A stretch of 64,000 nt of DNA, from positions 112,045,205-112,109,204 of the forward strand of contig NC_061120.1 of the NCBI RefSeq assembly GCF_002878395.1. The letters are read 5' to 3'. The notes under the pieces are model-generated. The model was not told where the DNA came from. It did no database searches and saw only the letters and a program-made list of their open reading frames with translations. Positions within the stretch are counted from its first letter, which is position 1. Every line of letters starts with the position of its first letter. Both the position numbers and the translations under genes were made by a program. This DNA is from Capsicum annuum. Lineage: Eukaryota > Streptophyta > Magnoliopsida > Solanales > Solanaceae. This document shows positions 46,684 through 58,597 of the stretch, in pieces.

Positions 46684-47757
46684 TGAAAGAAATTAACTTA
46701 TCCCACCACATGTATTACGAACCTGGTCCCAAAAATTACAGTAAATAACAAACAATAAAATAAAGCACAACAAAAATTTTACCATGAAAAAATCCTTGCT
46801 CAAGGGAGTAAAAAACCACGACCTACACTGTGTAGGATTTCATCACCAATTTCCCCTAACTTCAAAGAGGTTTGTTCAAGATTTCAACCCCACAATCCTA
46901 GAACCTAACTCTTCACCCACAACTTAACAATTTGCTACAATTGTTCAATCCATTATATGAGCACTCCAAGAATCCAAACCCCGTTCTTGTTACAACACCT
47001 CATAATCAAGAAGTCAAAACTACTTCTTGTTATAGCACCTACATCAAGAAGTCAAACCCACTTCTCATTTCTCACACTCACAACTAAATAACGTTCAGTA
47101 ATAGAAAAGATTATAACTCAAAATCTATCTTATTACAGATCCAAAACTCATTAATTTACTCAAACTAATGAACTAAACAAAAAATAATAACTCTAGCCTT
47201 TAACTACCTAAACATCAATATTCAATAGTACAAACTCGAACAGAAATTGTGAACCAGGTTTCTATTTTGCTGTGATGAAGTCCTACAGTTTTTGCTCCAA
47301 TGACTATTGCTCTCAAGAGTATAAATTTCGTGGATATGGATTAGGTGCAACTCTCAGTGATCTTCATGCCATATATATTCTGGAGATTTGTCATACCCTA
47401 GAATATCATAGTCTAGAACTTTTTATCCAAATAGAACTTGGTTTCCTATAAGAAATTATGTGATTCCTTTCCTTAGAAGGCGATTGTATCATATAAGGAA
47501 ACTTTGACTCCTCTTTAGACTTTATTTCTTTTCTTCTTTTCTTTTTACTTCTTTCCTTCTCTGCTCCTTTTTTTACTTTGTTCTTTATTTCGTGGCTCTA
47601 ATCTTCCTTAATTATACTTGATATCCATGTATATTCACTTCTCCTATTTTGGGACCTTGTTCACATGATATACTATACAAAAAATAACAAGCAATGAACC
47701 AGGTTCTTATTTGTCAATCATCAAAACTATAAACATGTTATCCTACTTCTCAATAAT
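46684..47757 (-). repeat. 3' LTR of the copia element
   Basis: About 1.07 kb, aligned with 51829-52880 over its length. The left edge keeps TG. The right edge, next to the purine tract, has diverged (AATAAT where the other LTR has GACACA). Confidence 0.8.
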
Positions 47758-47771
47758 TTCTCTTTTTTTTA
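47758..47771 (-). other. Polypurine tract of the copia element
   Basis: On the minus strand TAAAAAAAAGAGAA directly precedes the 3' LTR, the expected site of plus-strand priming. Confidence 0.6.
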
Positions 47772-49640
47772 TGATGACAAATAATGAATCATATATTTCT
47801 TGTCTATGCCATGTAACTTCTCCCTTTTGGCATCATTGATAATCAGCAACCAAAGAACCCAAACATACAATGAGTGCAATATCATTTTAACTCATGTCCA
47901 CTTGGGCAACACTATTCAACACACACTTATTGGCTATAAGGTAAGTCAACCTGAGGATATCAACCATCTTACATAAACAACCAAGAAAAGCATAGAAGTA
48001 ATACAATGAAGTAGACATATACCAATTTAAGCACTTAGTACCCCAATAAAAAACATATCATATCATAAGTATGAGAAAAAACATAAGAACTATAAGAAAA
48101 AAATTAAAGGTAGAGGAACTCTCAGAAATATACTGGTAGAAGGAGTACTAAGGCTGAGAAAAAAGAGGAGGAATGTTTTTTCATACCATTGTACAATTTT
48201 TTTTTTGACATTTTTTTTACTTTTTTTCACAATACTTCATACTAAGAATTCATGATGTCCACCTTTAGCTGAGTATTTTTAGCTTCAAGTAAACTGTGCA
48301 TTTGTAAGATATAGAAGAAACAACAACTAAATGAGGGAATCTTTTTTAGTAGAACTTGATTAAGATATATAGAGATCTTACTCCCTTTGGGTAATTTTGT
48401 CAAATGTATTCTTCTTGTTGACTTTCAAACCTTGATTAAGAAAAAGTAGATATGGTTAATGGACTCATCAAACTTAGTGCAACAATGATAAATTTAGAAA
48501 TAATAAGGGAACTGATATTAGTTTGTTCCTAAGAGAGTGGTTCCCCTAAGAAATAGTTAGTTATACTTGAAAGGCGAAGTCATGATTTGGAATTTTTGAA
48601 CCTTATTTTGATGAATGGGGTGGTTAAAATAATAAAGATACTAAAAGAAAGGGATTAGGTACCTCCTGAATTGGATCTAGGGTAATTTTAAAATTCCTGA
48701 ACTTGGTATTTTTCTTGAAAGAATTGGATTTGTAAGGATGGATCAAGTTCACCAGTCCTTAAGTTTTACACATATTCAGAAAATGCATACATTGGAATGG
48801 ATGGTACATACCTGAATGTAAATAAGGAATCAAGTTCCCCTTTTGTGAGTTCCTCCTTAATTTTTTGATGCAATTAGTAAAAGAGTAAGGGTAATATCCA
48901 CAAAATTTTTAGCCATTTTAAAAGATGTGTCTGAGGTGTGTACCTATAACAGTGTGACACTGAGTTATTAGATAAACATCAGATGTCCAATCAAGCATAA
49001 AATTGTTCATTTACTAGCCAATTATTAAGGAAGTGATGATGTGTCAGCGCATCTTGATAATACCAAGCTTCAGGCAGAGAGAAACTAGGTTCATATTACA
49101 TTGAACCCTTTAATCATCCAACTACTCCCCCTCTGTTTTGTTCACCATGCATATTCTTAATAATTATTCCCCCTGTATCATGTACATCTTCACTAATATA
49201 AGGATCACCATTGAATTGTAAATTTGATCATTTTAAAGAACTGCTTGAGAACCAGGTTTCACCAAGATTTCCCATTCATAATATTTATAATCATCTCCAA
49301 CAATACCAAATCCTTCATTATCAACCCGCTCTTTAAGATCACGATCATCAAGATTGCCATTCATAAGACCAATTTTTTTCATCATCTTTTTGCAAAATTA
49401 TACGAACCAGGTTTATGTTGTATAACTTTCCCAATTTTTGTGAACGAACCTTTAATATTGAAGTTAGAATATTTTAACATTCTTCTTGATTTTTGATCAT
49501 ATTGAGCATTACTTCACTAAATTTCGTGTTGGGCAACTCAAGAACCAGGATATTCATGACTATTTAGCTTAGAACCAAGTTTCAAAATTTGAGATTTTTT
49601 CTCACGCATCTAAAAGAAGCTCATCAAATTATGTCTCAAC
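47772..49640. other. Non-coding interior of the copia element
   Basis: Six-frame reading gives no RT, RNase H or integrase motif; plus-strand frames at 49224-49496 are chance. Several GAACCAGGTT phrases lie here. Where an autonomous copia element would hold its pol genes, this one carries unrelated AT-rich filler. Confidence 0.65.
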
Positions 49641-49689
49641 CCATTTTGTCCTTTTCCAAAGGCTACCTTGTCACCTTAGAAATATGTGA

Positions 49690-49790
49690 GGGAGAGGAAA
49701 CTTTCTCGTATTTCGATCATGTGTCCGGAGCATGCATTATTCAGATACCATGATATTTCATTTCCTTTCGTCTTCACCTAAAACACTAGT
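49690..49790 (-). pseudogene. copia pol stub, WYLNNACSGHM motif
   Basis: The minus strand reads WYLNNACSGHMIEI, resembling the W-Y-L-D-S-x-C-S-R-H-M stretch that begins the protease/pre-integrase part of copia polyproteins; the Asp-Ser is changed to Asn-Asn. It then runs ESFLSLTYF, stop, GDKVAFGKGQ, matching the block that follows. Nothing recognisable comes after it. Confidence 0.6.
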
Positions 49791-50692
49791 TAAATATTAG
49801 CCTTGGGTACCTAGATTAACTTGGGCCCCTTTTTCTGAGTAAAAGGATGAATGAGATCTCTTCTAGCCCCAAAAGGCAAATAAGAGAACTATTTCTTTTG
49901 AGCATTTGCATGGTAAGGGCCTAATTTCTTTTAACAAAATTAGAATAATTCATCTGATAAGAACCAGGTCACTTTTTAGTAAAATTAATGGTTTTATGAT
50001 TTTCCCGAATTTGACCTTGACATTGATTTCTAAGATGGCCTTCCTTTCCACAATGAGTACATAATTTTAATCCAGCAAGGTTACCTTTTCAAGACTTGCA
50101 TTATTTAGGTTCAAAACCAATCCCATATCTACTAATGATTTGACCATCCTGAATTTGAGTTAATAGTGTTGAGGACCTAGTCCACTTTCTACTATGTTCT
50201 AACTTATCTTTAGTCCTTGCAAGATTTTCTTACAGCAACATATTCTTTTTAATAATCTATTGAAGATTTATAGTCAACTTTCTGATGTCATCTTTCAAGG
50301 ATTGTTTAAGAGTGGTTGCTTGGATTTTTCCTTTAGAAGAAAATACCTTTAAAGAGTTTTTCAAGGAACATTTTTCTTCATTAGGACTTTGATAGTCCAT
50401 TCTTAAAGATGCATAATCTCTCATAAGTTGATTCTTGTAAGAGGAAGCAAAACAATAGGAATCAATATGAACATATGCTAAGTTCTCAAGTTTTCTCTTA
50501 GAAAAGTTTTTGAGTTCAGGTTTAAGATCAAGAAAACATACCTCGGATTCTCTTTGTTCAGGTTATTGTCTGAGTCTAAACTTGCTATGTATGAAAGTAT
50601 GGTCTCTTTGGAATTTTCTTTCTGTTGTTTACCATCTAAATTAGTGATTGCAACATGTGCTAGAGTGTCCTCATTATCAGATTCCATCATAG

Positions 50693-51772
50693 TCAGTAGT
50701 GATCAATTTTGTGGTTCCTCATTATCAAATCATCAGAGGAGTTTCCCATTTTAGAAAGGACACTTCTTACTACAAGCTCTACTTCACGTTTTATCATCTT
50801 CCTGTGCGATGGAAGAAACAGGTCTTTCTTTTGTTCCTTAGATTTTTCCTGGTTATTTTTCTTGTGCTCCATAATTAATAAAGGACAAAATTTAATGAAA
50901 TGGTCAGAACTACCACACTTGTGACACACTTGATCATGATTTTCCTTTTCAAGGTTTCTTGGAACCTGGTTCTTACTTTGTAAATTCAGGCTCTTCCTTA
51001 ACATCTTCTAAAATCTCTTTGTCAGGAGTATCAAATTTGCAGGTTCAAAATCTACATTTTCAATAGATTTTAGAACCAAATTATTTTTCTTTATGACTCC
51101 AGTAATTTCACATTCTTAATTTTTCTTAATCTTATATATTTTCAGGAATCCGATGAGCTCATTCTTGGTTAATATGTCCAAATTGTGATCCTTAGATATA
51201 GCTTCAACCTTACTTTCCCATGACTCCAACAACACACTATGTAATTTTTGGATAGCCTTACCATTGGGAACAACTTCACCTAGAGAGTAGATCTCATAAA
51301 TGATTGATGTGGACCTTGTATGCATCTCCTGAATAGTCTCTCTTTCCTTCAACCTGAATAATTCATATTTTCTATTTAGTACATCAATCTTAGACTTTTT
51401 CACTTGACTGGTACCTTCATTAGTTGTTTGCAAAGTTTCCAAAATTTCCTTTGCTATGGAACAAGAGGATATGCTATAATACTCATCATGGCAAATGCCA
51501 CATATTTGGATATTTTTGTCCTTTCCATTGTTTTGAACATTGATCTTGTCATTATTATCAAATTCCAATATCCCTTTAGGAACTCGTGCCTTTCCATATT
51601 CACCAAGTTTAGTTGGGATTTTTGGTCCATCCAACACAATATTCTAGATATCATGATTCCCTCCAATAATAAAGTCTATCATCATGTTCGTCCACTATCC
51701 ATAATATTGTCCGTTAAAGAGGGGTGGTCGAATTTGCGAAGAACTTTCATGAGATATTGGTGGGGCATCCAT
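50693..51772 (-). pseudogene. copia gag (UBN2-type) with zinc knuckle, broken
   Basis: The start ATG is at 51770-51772, followed by MDAPPISHESSSQIRPPLFN and two in-frame stops before an open frame (51637-51116) that reads AKEILETLQTTNEGTSQVKK, LNRKYELFRLKERETIQEMH and VLLESWESKVEAISKDHNLD: the UBN2 gag domain of plant copia elements. A second frame (51004-50693) holds an intact CCHC knuckle C-H-K-C-G-S-S-D-H-F-I-K-F-C. About 100 bp between the two frames is interrupted. Gag would assemble the particle; the breaks make this copy inactive. Confidence 0.85.
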
Positions 51773-51813
51773 CTGATAATTTTCAAGGTGTTAGCCTTTA
51801 ATTGAAAAATATC

Positions 51814-51827
51814 CACTCTTATACCAA
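51814..51827 (-). other. Primer binding site of the copia element
   Basis: The minus strand next to the 5' LTR reads TTGGTATAAGAGTG, a mutated complement of initiator-Met tRNA (TGGTATCAGAGC). Confidence 0.6.
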
Positions 51828-51828
51828 C

Positions 51829-52469
51829 TAAAATAAATTAAATAATCTCACCACACGTATTAGGAACCTTTCCCCAAAATTGCAGCAAACAACAAACAGT
51901 AAAATAAAGCGCAACACAAATTTTACGAAAGAAAACTCCTTGCTCAAGGGAGTGAAAAACCATGACCTACATTGTGTAGAATTTCACCACCAATATCTAA
52001 TAACTTCAAAGATCATTGCTCAAGATTACAACCCCACAATCCTAGAACCTATCTCTTAACTCACAACTCAATAATTTACTACAATTGTTCAGTCCACTAT
52101 ATGAGCACTCCAAGAATTCAAACCCGCTTCTTATCACAACACCTTACAATCAAGAAGTCAAACCCACTTCTTATTTCTCACACTCATATCTTAATAATGT
52201 TCAGTAATAGAAAAGACTACAACTTAGAATCTATCCTATTACAAACTCAAAACTCATAAATTTACTCCAACCGATGAGCTAATCAAAGACTAATAACTCT
52301 AGCCTTTAACTATCTAAACATCAATATTTAATAGTGCAACTCGAACAAAAACTGTGAACCAGGTTTTTGTTTTGTTGTGATTAAGTCCTGCAGTTTTTTC
52401 TCCAATGGCTATTGTTCTCAATATGATAAATTTCGTGGATATGCAATAGGTGTGGCTCTCAATGATCTT

Positions 52470-52501
<32 letters not shown>

Positions 52502-52880
52502 GCTGGAGATTTGTCATACCCTAGAATATCACAAGCTAGGACTTTTTCTCCAAATAGAACTTGGTTTCCTATAAGGAATTATGTGATTCCTTTACTTATA
52601 ACGAGATTGTATCATATAAGAAAACTTTGAATCCTCTTTAGACTCTATTTTTTTCCCTCTTTGCTTTTTATTTCTTTCCTTCTTTGATTCTTTTTTAATT
52701 TTCTTTATAATTTTGTGGCTCCAATATTCTTTAATTGTACTTGATTTCCTTGTATATTCACGTCACCTATTTTGGGACCTGGCTCATATGACAGAACATA
52801 CAAAAGACAACAAGCAATGAACCAGGTTTTTATTTATTAATCATCAAAACTACAAACATGTTCTCCAACTTCTCGACACA
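51829..52880 (-). repeat. 5' LTR of the copia element
   Basis: About 1.05 kb; ends ACACA. Contains a private (AT)n run at 52476-52500 where the other LTR has only a short ATATATA, a clear LTR-specific expansion since insertion. Confidence 0.8.
52476..52500. repeat. (AT)n microsatellite in the copia 5' LTR
   Basis: About 12 AT units, absent as a long run from the partner LTR at about 47370. Confidence 0.9.
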
Positions 52881-53995
52881 ATTCCTATTCTTAATGGTCC
52901 CAAAAAAAGTGTCTATAATTAAGGAACTTTATTAAATCTTCAAATAGAGGAACAAGAACGACCCTATAAACAAAATATTATGCAAACACCAATTTAAAGT
53001 CAAAATGAATGCAATATTCTACCTAGTTTCTATTAAAAAAAAGGAAGAAAAAAAAACACATCACAACCCTGTCTCTCCAAGGTACAGTGCTTTGTGTCTG
53101 AATCTATTTATTTTTTCAATTTTTGTATTCCTATACTTAGTCATAAAATATTAGTTGTTGTTACTTAAACTCTAATACATATCGTGGCTATGTATAAGAT
53201 TTGGGGTAATCGTTCGAGATATGTTGTTATTTCAGCCCATATACATAAATTGTTACGTCTATGGATGGATTACATAATGAAGACAGTCACTATGTAACAT
53301 TGTTATCGTTCGAGATTTGTTGTTACTTCATTCCATGTACATAACATTATTATGTATATAAGCCCATATACATTAAATTTGTTAAGTATATATGTTGAAA
53401 CAAACATTGTTGGGTTGTTTATTTCAACACATATACATTACATAGTTATGTATATGTCATGCTTTAATAGTGTTATTCATAGCAAAGTTATGTATATCAA
53501 CCCATATACATAATTCGGTTATGTATATGTGCTAAAACAGGCGCTACTGGACTATTGTATTTTCAAAACACATACATTATAGAGTGATGTATATGTTCTA
53601 TGTTAATAATGTTATCCATAACACGATTATGGATAGGGCTCTATAAGACAAGCTAATTTATGTTATTTCATCCTTTAGACATAGCATTGTTATGTATACA
53701 AAATAATATCAGGCATGTATGTGATGTGTTTGTTTTATGTTTTCTGGTTTTGTTTCATATTAAGCTAATATTAGTCTGCAATTCTATTATTTTAGGGGAT
53801 GAAATATCGAATAAAGAGATTTGAAATGTTCATCTTATTTGTAAATTATGACAAAAAAATAGAGCTTCGAAAACTTTTGAAAAGAAGATATTCAAAAAAC
53901 AGAGCTTCAAAGATCAGAAGGTAATCGAATGAGGGATTTTTTGAATCGTTCAAATTGATTTGTTGTTTCAAATTTTGAAATTAAAACATTGTTAC
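52881..53995. other. Spacer with CATATACATA / TATGTATATG palindromic micro-repeats
   Basis: No gene. From about 53150 to 53700 there are repeated phrases such as CCCATATACATAA, TTATGTATATG, ACATTATTATGTATA and CACATATACATTACATAG, many paired head-to-head to form short hairpins (for example 53499-53528). The style parallels the micro-repeats around Ulp1 copies 1-3 but the word is different again. No Ulp1 motif was seen nearby. Confidence 0.6.
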
Positions 53996-54346
53996 TGAGA
54001 CACCCCAAATATTGGCCCTTGGAAATTTCTTGATCTTTGAGTTCACTGCCTTGGTAACGACTTGCTCTATGAGTCGTAGGGTGTCCTGATGAGTTGTTGG
54101 GACAAGCCATAACCAAACTAGTAAGTTTGTGGCTAGATTCTGCTCTGAGTATGAGTGTCTCGCTAAGAGCCGTAAGGATATGTTATGAGTCGTTAGATGT
54201 AATTGTAGGGTGTCTAGTGTAAGTCCTAAATTGGGTTCTGTGTTGACTATGAATGAGCCCTATGAGTCGTAGGGTCCCATACGAGTGGTGCCATTGAGTC
54301 ATAAAGATAATAGTGTAGGGTGCCTTGGTAGTACTACCTTGGTTAC
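53996..54346. mobile_element. LTR-like fragment interrupted by element C
   Basis: Begins TGAGACACCCCAAATATTGG and holds repeated TATGAGTCGTAGGGTGTC phrases. It is cut at 54346, where the TG of the element C LTR follows. Orientation and class are unknown; its other half should lie beyond element C. Confidence 0.45.
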
Positions 54347-56513
54347 TGATACGACCCAAACCAAGGCCCTGTCATAATGGGCATCTCAATCACAACAAGG
54401 ACCAAAGATCACCCTGCTACTTATTCCAACCAACAAACATATACCGGAATCGGATGAATTTCGAACATATAACAAGATAAGGTGATTAACAACACAAAGT
54501 CTTTAGGATATGTCCAAGACCATGACTAACCCAAACAAGTCCAACCGTTCAATGCCCAACCAACAACCATAACAAACCCAAAATAAAAACCAAGTCCATA
54601 TCCATATCATAATGTATCCAAGTCCGCAGTTTGTGCATACAAACCGTCTAAAATAAATCCAAGAAGTATTCAATCGGTATATGCCCCCGACCATAGAAAA
54701 AACCAATATCAAAGTCTAAACCAATAAAGACATAAGAAAACTCAAGGAAGGAAATAGAGCCTTCCTGATTATGGAAGCTCAATACTTCAAGTAAACACAA
54801 GTTGTTCTCGAGTTCAATCATTGAGTAGGAGGTGTAGTGTGACCAACACCTATATCACATGGGAATACAACATTGAAGACGGTTAGCAGTTGGAGCGCTA
54901 ACATGTAACTCAAGGATAAGGATAAAATAGTGCCAATAATTCAAAACCAATCAACCAATACATGTAACTAATGAAATACACACATATACATATATACCAT
55001 GCCGGGATAGGCATCAAGATTGGCATGAAGTTTGAAAACATTAACCTGGGTAATGTAGCATGACCGTCATAAAACAAGGCACCCACGGGCTATATAGGCC
55101 CAGCTCTCCCCTAGCTGGAAGGGCCCTAGTACGTGTAGCCGCACGAATTAGAGCATATCTAAAATCGTTTATGCCTATATAGGGGACTTGAACCTCCCGG
55201 CATAATCAAGGTCGCTTCAGCACCGATACATGTATTATGGGGGATACGAACCTCCCATTCACATATTCATTCAGAGAACTAAACCACCCTATCACAAAGA
55301 CACTCGCACCGGCTAGCGTGGTTTCCAGTGTTAGTCCTTTGGACTCCACTTTCATGGCCCAACTACATATCCCACTTTTAAAGCCAAATTTAACACCATC
55401 ATTTCACATACACAACCATTAAGCCAATTACTTACCAAAGGCACTTCTATGGTATCGTCATTAAAATCATTAAAATCATTACATGGCCAGGAAGACCTGT
55501 AAAATACCATTTACCAACCATACATATTCATTAGGCTAATCCCTTGGTTCAAAACACCATTAACATGTGACTAGTTTATTCTCTTAGATATTTTTACAAA
55601 CACTTTGAGGGCATAGCATTACCAAGACCCAAATCAAAGTAAGACCCATCAAGTTTAGGGTGAACCATTAACCAATGGTTAAATGACAATTACCAATCAC
55701 CAACATGTGCAAATCATCACTAAAAACATGTATAGATATAATTTAAACCAAGAGTAAATAATACTCAACAATATGCAACAAGACCCTCAACATGGATTTT
55801 TAAAACCACCATTAATAAATCATACTCAATGTCTAAAACACATGATATTTGAGAACTAAAAATGAGGGAAGAGTCACATGACTTATTCACGAAGATTCAT
55901 GGAAGAAAATTGAACCTTAAGCCTCTAGATGAACACTTAAAGAAAACCCTATTCTAATATTCAAGAGATGTTTAGAGAGAGTTTTTGGAGAGTTTGATCT
56001 TTCAAAAGTATGTTATGAGAGTCCACAAGATACGGGTACTTAAGGGTTTTGGGATGGGAAATGTCTGAAATACCCTCAACTTAAAATCTGAAAACATGAT
56101 CACAGGAGGGTACAACCACATTCCCTCAAACCGTACCCTAACATACAAGTGGTACCTGCTACTCATACCCTAGGCATCAACTTGAACCTCAACACTATCC
56201 AATGTACGACCACCTGGGCCAACTCGTACCCTAGCATACAACAAGTACCCTAAAACTGTACCCTAGGCAAAATAGAATCATCTAAGCTAGACATAGGACA
56301 TAATAGGTTGGCATCATACATCTAGTATCCCAACATAGAACTAGTATGATGCCTTCTCATATCTTGGACAGAAACCAACCAAACCAAAATGATCAACATA
56401 TAAGTGAAAGGCCCTTAACTATACCCAATCATATGACTAATACCCTCTAGTTGTATGATGTCCAAAAGCTCAAACTCAAGAAATTTTCTAAGGGTCAAAA
56501 CTAGGGAGTTTCA
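54347..56513 (-). repeat. 3' LTR of element C
   Basis: Runs TGATACGACCCAAACC to GGAGTTTCA, 2167 bp. Its first 560 bp match 61745-62301. The next bases, ATTCTTCTTCAGTTGGATC, are the complement of a purine-rich primer tract. Hairpin arms are at 56430-56457. Confidence 0.85.
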
Positions 56514-57180
56514 ATTCTTCTTCAGTTGGATCATTCATCCTCGAATGACGGGTTAAGGCAAGCATAAGCACGAGTTAACACATTATTACACATCAAACTA
56601 ACCATTAACCAAGTTAGAAAACAAAGAAATAAAATAAAGGTATTAAGAACAACACATACATCAAGAATGAATTTTTGGAATAGGGAACAAATGCAGATAC
56701 GTGGACTTCTTATCCTCTTCTGCATCCCAAGTTGCTTCCTCAACCTTATGGTTCCTCTAAAGAACCTTTACCAAAGCTACATCTTTTGACCACAACCAAT
56801 AAATTTGGCAATCCAAGATCTTAATGGGACTACTTATAAGATAAGGAATTCGAGATACCCAATCATTCCTAAAGAAAAACCAATAAAGGATCACCTACAC
56901 ATTTTCTCAACATAGAGACATGGAAAACCGGGTGAATAAAGCTTAAAATAGGAGGCAACTATAACTCATAACCAATATTTCCAACCCTCTTTAAAACCAA
57001 GTATAGACCGATATACTAAGGGGTTAACTTTTTCTTCTTACCAAACCGTATTACTCCCTGCATGAGAGACACCTTCAAAATGCCCAATCGCCCACCTTGA
57101 ACTCCAACTCCTTATGCCTCACACCTAAATAAGACTTTTGGCGACTTTGAGCACCTTAAAATCTATAACAAATCACCTTT
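56514..57180 (-). pseudogene. Element C integrase C-terminus and chromodomain-like tail
   Basis: Minus-strand text near 56700-56830 reads a VALVKVLWRNHKVEEATWDA-like phrase in pieces, and 57000-57090 a broken SPMQGVIRFGKKKKL block, the same order as in element B. Frames are interrupted every 30-60 codons. Confidence 0.6.
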
Positions 57181-57883
57181 AACTTCTCTAAGGCTTGGTG
57201 AACCAAATTAGGTCTAAAAAACTTACCCTCACCAACTTCATACCACCTAATAGGAGAAGGACATCTCCTACCATACAATACCTCAAAAGGAGCCATATGA
57301 CTACTAGAGTGATGCGACTTAAAATCTATGATGAATTACCTTTAACTTCTCCAAGGCTTGCTGAACCAAATCAGGTCCAAACAACTTACTTTCACCAACT
57401 TCATACCACCCAATAGGAGAACGACATCTCCTACCATACAATACCTTAAAAGGAACCATACGACTGCTAGAGTGATAACTATTATTATAAGAAAATTCAA
57501 TCAAGGGAAAATGGTCAAACCAACTACCATTATACTCAATCACGCAAGCACAAAGTATATCTTCCAATATCTGAATGGTCCTCTCTGCTAGTCCATCCGA
57601 CTACGGGTGGAAAGCGGTACTAAGTTACACCTTAGTTACCAAACCTTTTTGAAATGACTTCCAAAAATGCGAGGAGAACGGAGTACCATAATACAAAATG
57701 ATAGAAAAAGTATCAATATTCAACTATGCAATCTCTGCAGGATACAACTTAAGATAATCCTCCACCGAATAACTAGTCCTCATCGGTAAAAAGTGAGCAG
57801 ACTTGGTCACCCTATCCACAATAACCTAAATTGAATCACATTAATTCTAAGAATGAGGAATACTATCACGAAATTCACATTAA
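57181..57883 (-). pseudogene. Element C integrase core with 162-bp duplication
   Basis: The stretch encoding the FKVLYGRRCRSPIGWYEVGE segment is present twice, at about 57160-57310 and 57322-57480, offset 162 bp, a multiple of three. Only the second copy runs on into EFSYNNSYHSSSRM and DILCACVIEYNGSW. Upstream core sequence to 57883 is degraded. Confidence 0.75.
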
Positions 57884-58597
57884 TCACTTCCCACTTCCAT
57901 TAAGGTAACTCAATCTCTTGATACAAACCCCGGGTCTTATGTGCTCATCCTTCACTTGTTGATGCACCACACACTTAGCCACATAGTTAGCCATACCCCA
58001 CTTTGTATTATTCCACCAATAGAACTCCTTAAGATCATAATTCATCTTTGTAGAACAAGGATGAATAACATAGCAAGATAAATATGCTTCGGTAAAAATC
58101 CTTCCCCTCAATCCATCAACATCGGGAACATATAACCAACCTTTGTACCTCAAGATACCATCGCCACCTATCGCGTAGTCAACAATCTTTTGCTGACCCA
58201 TATTCATCTTAATCTTCATCAAACTAGGATTCAACATTTGCTCAACAAGAGATGACTGTGATTCTTGATGCACAAACACACCTCTATCCTCAGAGTCCGT
58301 GAGAGAAACTCCAAGAATAGTCAGACGGTGAATGTCCTTCACTAACTCTTGCTTATCCTCATCCACATGAGCTAAACTCTCCATGGACAACCAGCTAAGA
58401 GAATCAACAACTACATTAGCTTTACCTAAATGGTAGTGAAGATTCATATCATAGTCTTTCAACAACTCAAGCCACCTTATTTGCCTAATATTTAACTTTT
58501 TTTGAGTAAACACATACTGTAGGCTCTTATTATCCGAAATGATATCAACATGAACCCCATAGAGATAGTGATACCAAATCTTTAATAAAAGTACCAC
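57884..58597 (-). pseudogene. Element C RNase H end and integrase zinc region
   Basis: A 237-aa open frame: VDIISDNKSLQYVFTQKKLN and RWLELLKDYDMNLHYHLGKA (RNase H C-terminal part), LSMESLAHVDEDKQ, then GWLYVPDVDGLRGRI and the H2C2 region VIHPCSTKMNYDLKEFYWWN to VAKCVVHQQVKDEH. In the zinc region the second His is Tyr-shifted (NYDL for YHDL) and the last Cys is His (CVVH for CPNC), so metal binding is probably lost although the frame is open. Confidence 0.8.

Larger units (their letters stand above)
46684..52880 (-). mobile_element. Ty1/copia-type element with gag but no RT or integrase
   Basis: Two LTRs (46684-47757 and 51829-52880) match from TGAAAGAAATTAACTTATCC / TAAAATAAATTAAATAATCT through AACAAGCAATGAACCAGGTT to their ends. 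On the minus strand the order is 5' LTR, primer site (51814-51827), gag (51772-50693), a short protease-like stub near 49750, then about 2 kb of non-coding DNA, a purine tract and the 3' LTR. No RT, RNase H or integrase motif could be found in the 4.1-kb interior, so this is a non-autonomous gag-bearing element. A target-site duplication was not evident. Confidence 0.8.

Noticed and set aside
46670..52890. 5-bp target-site duplication around the copia element
   Set aside because: The flanking pentamers CAATT and ATTCC do not match.
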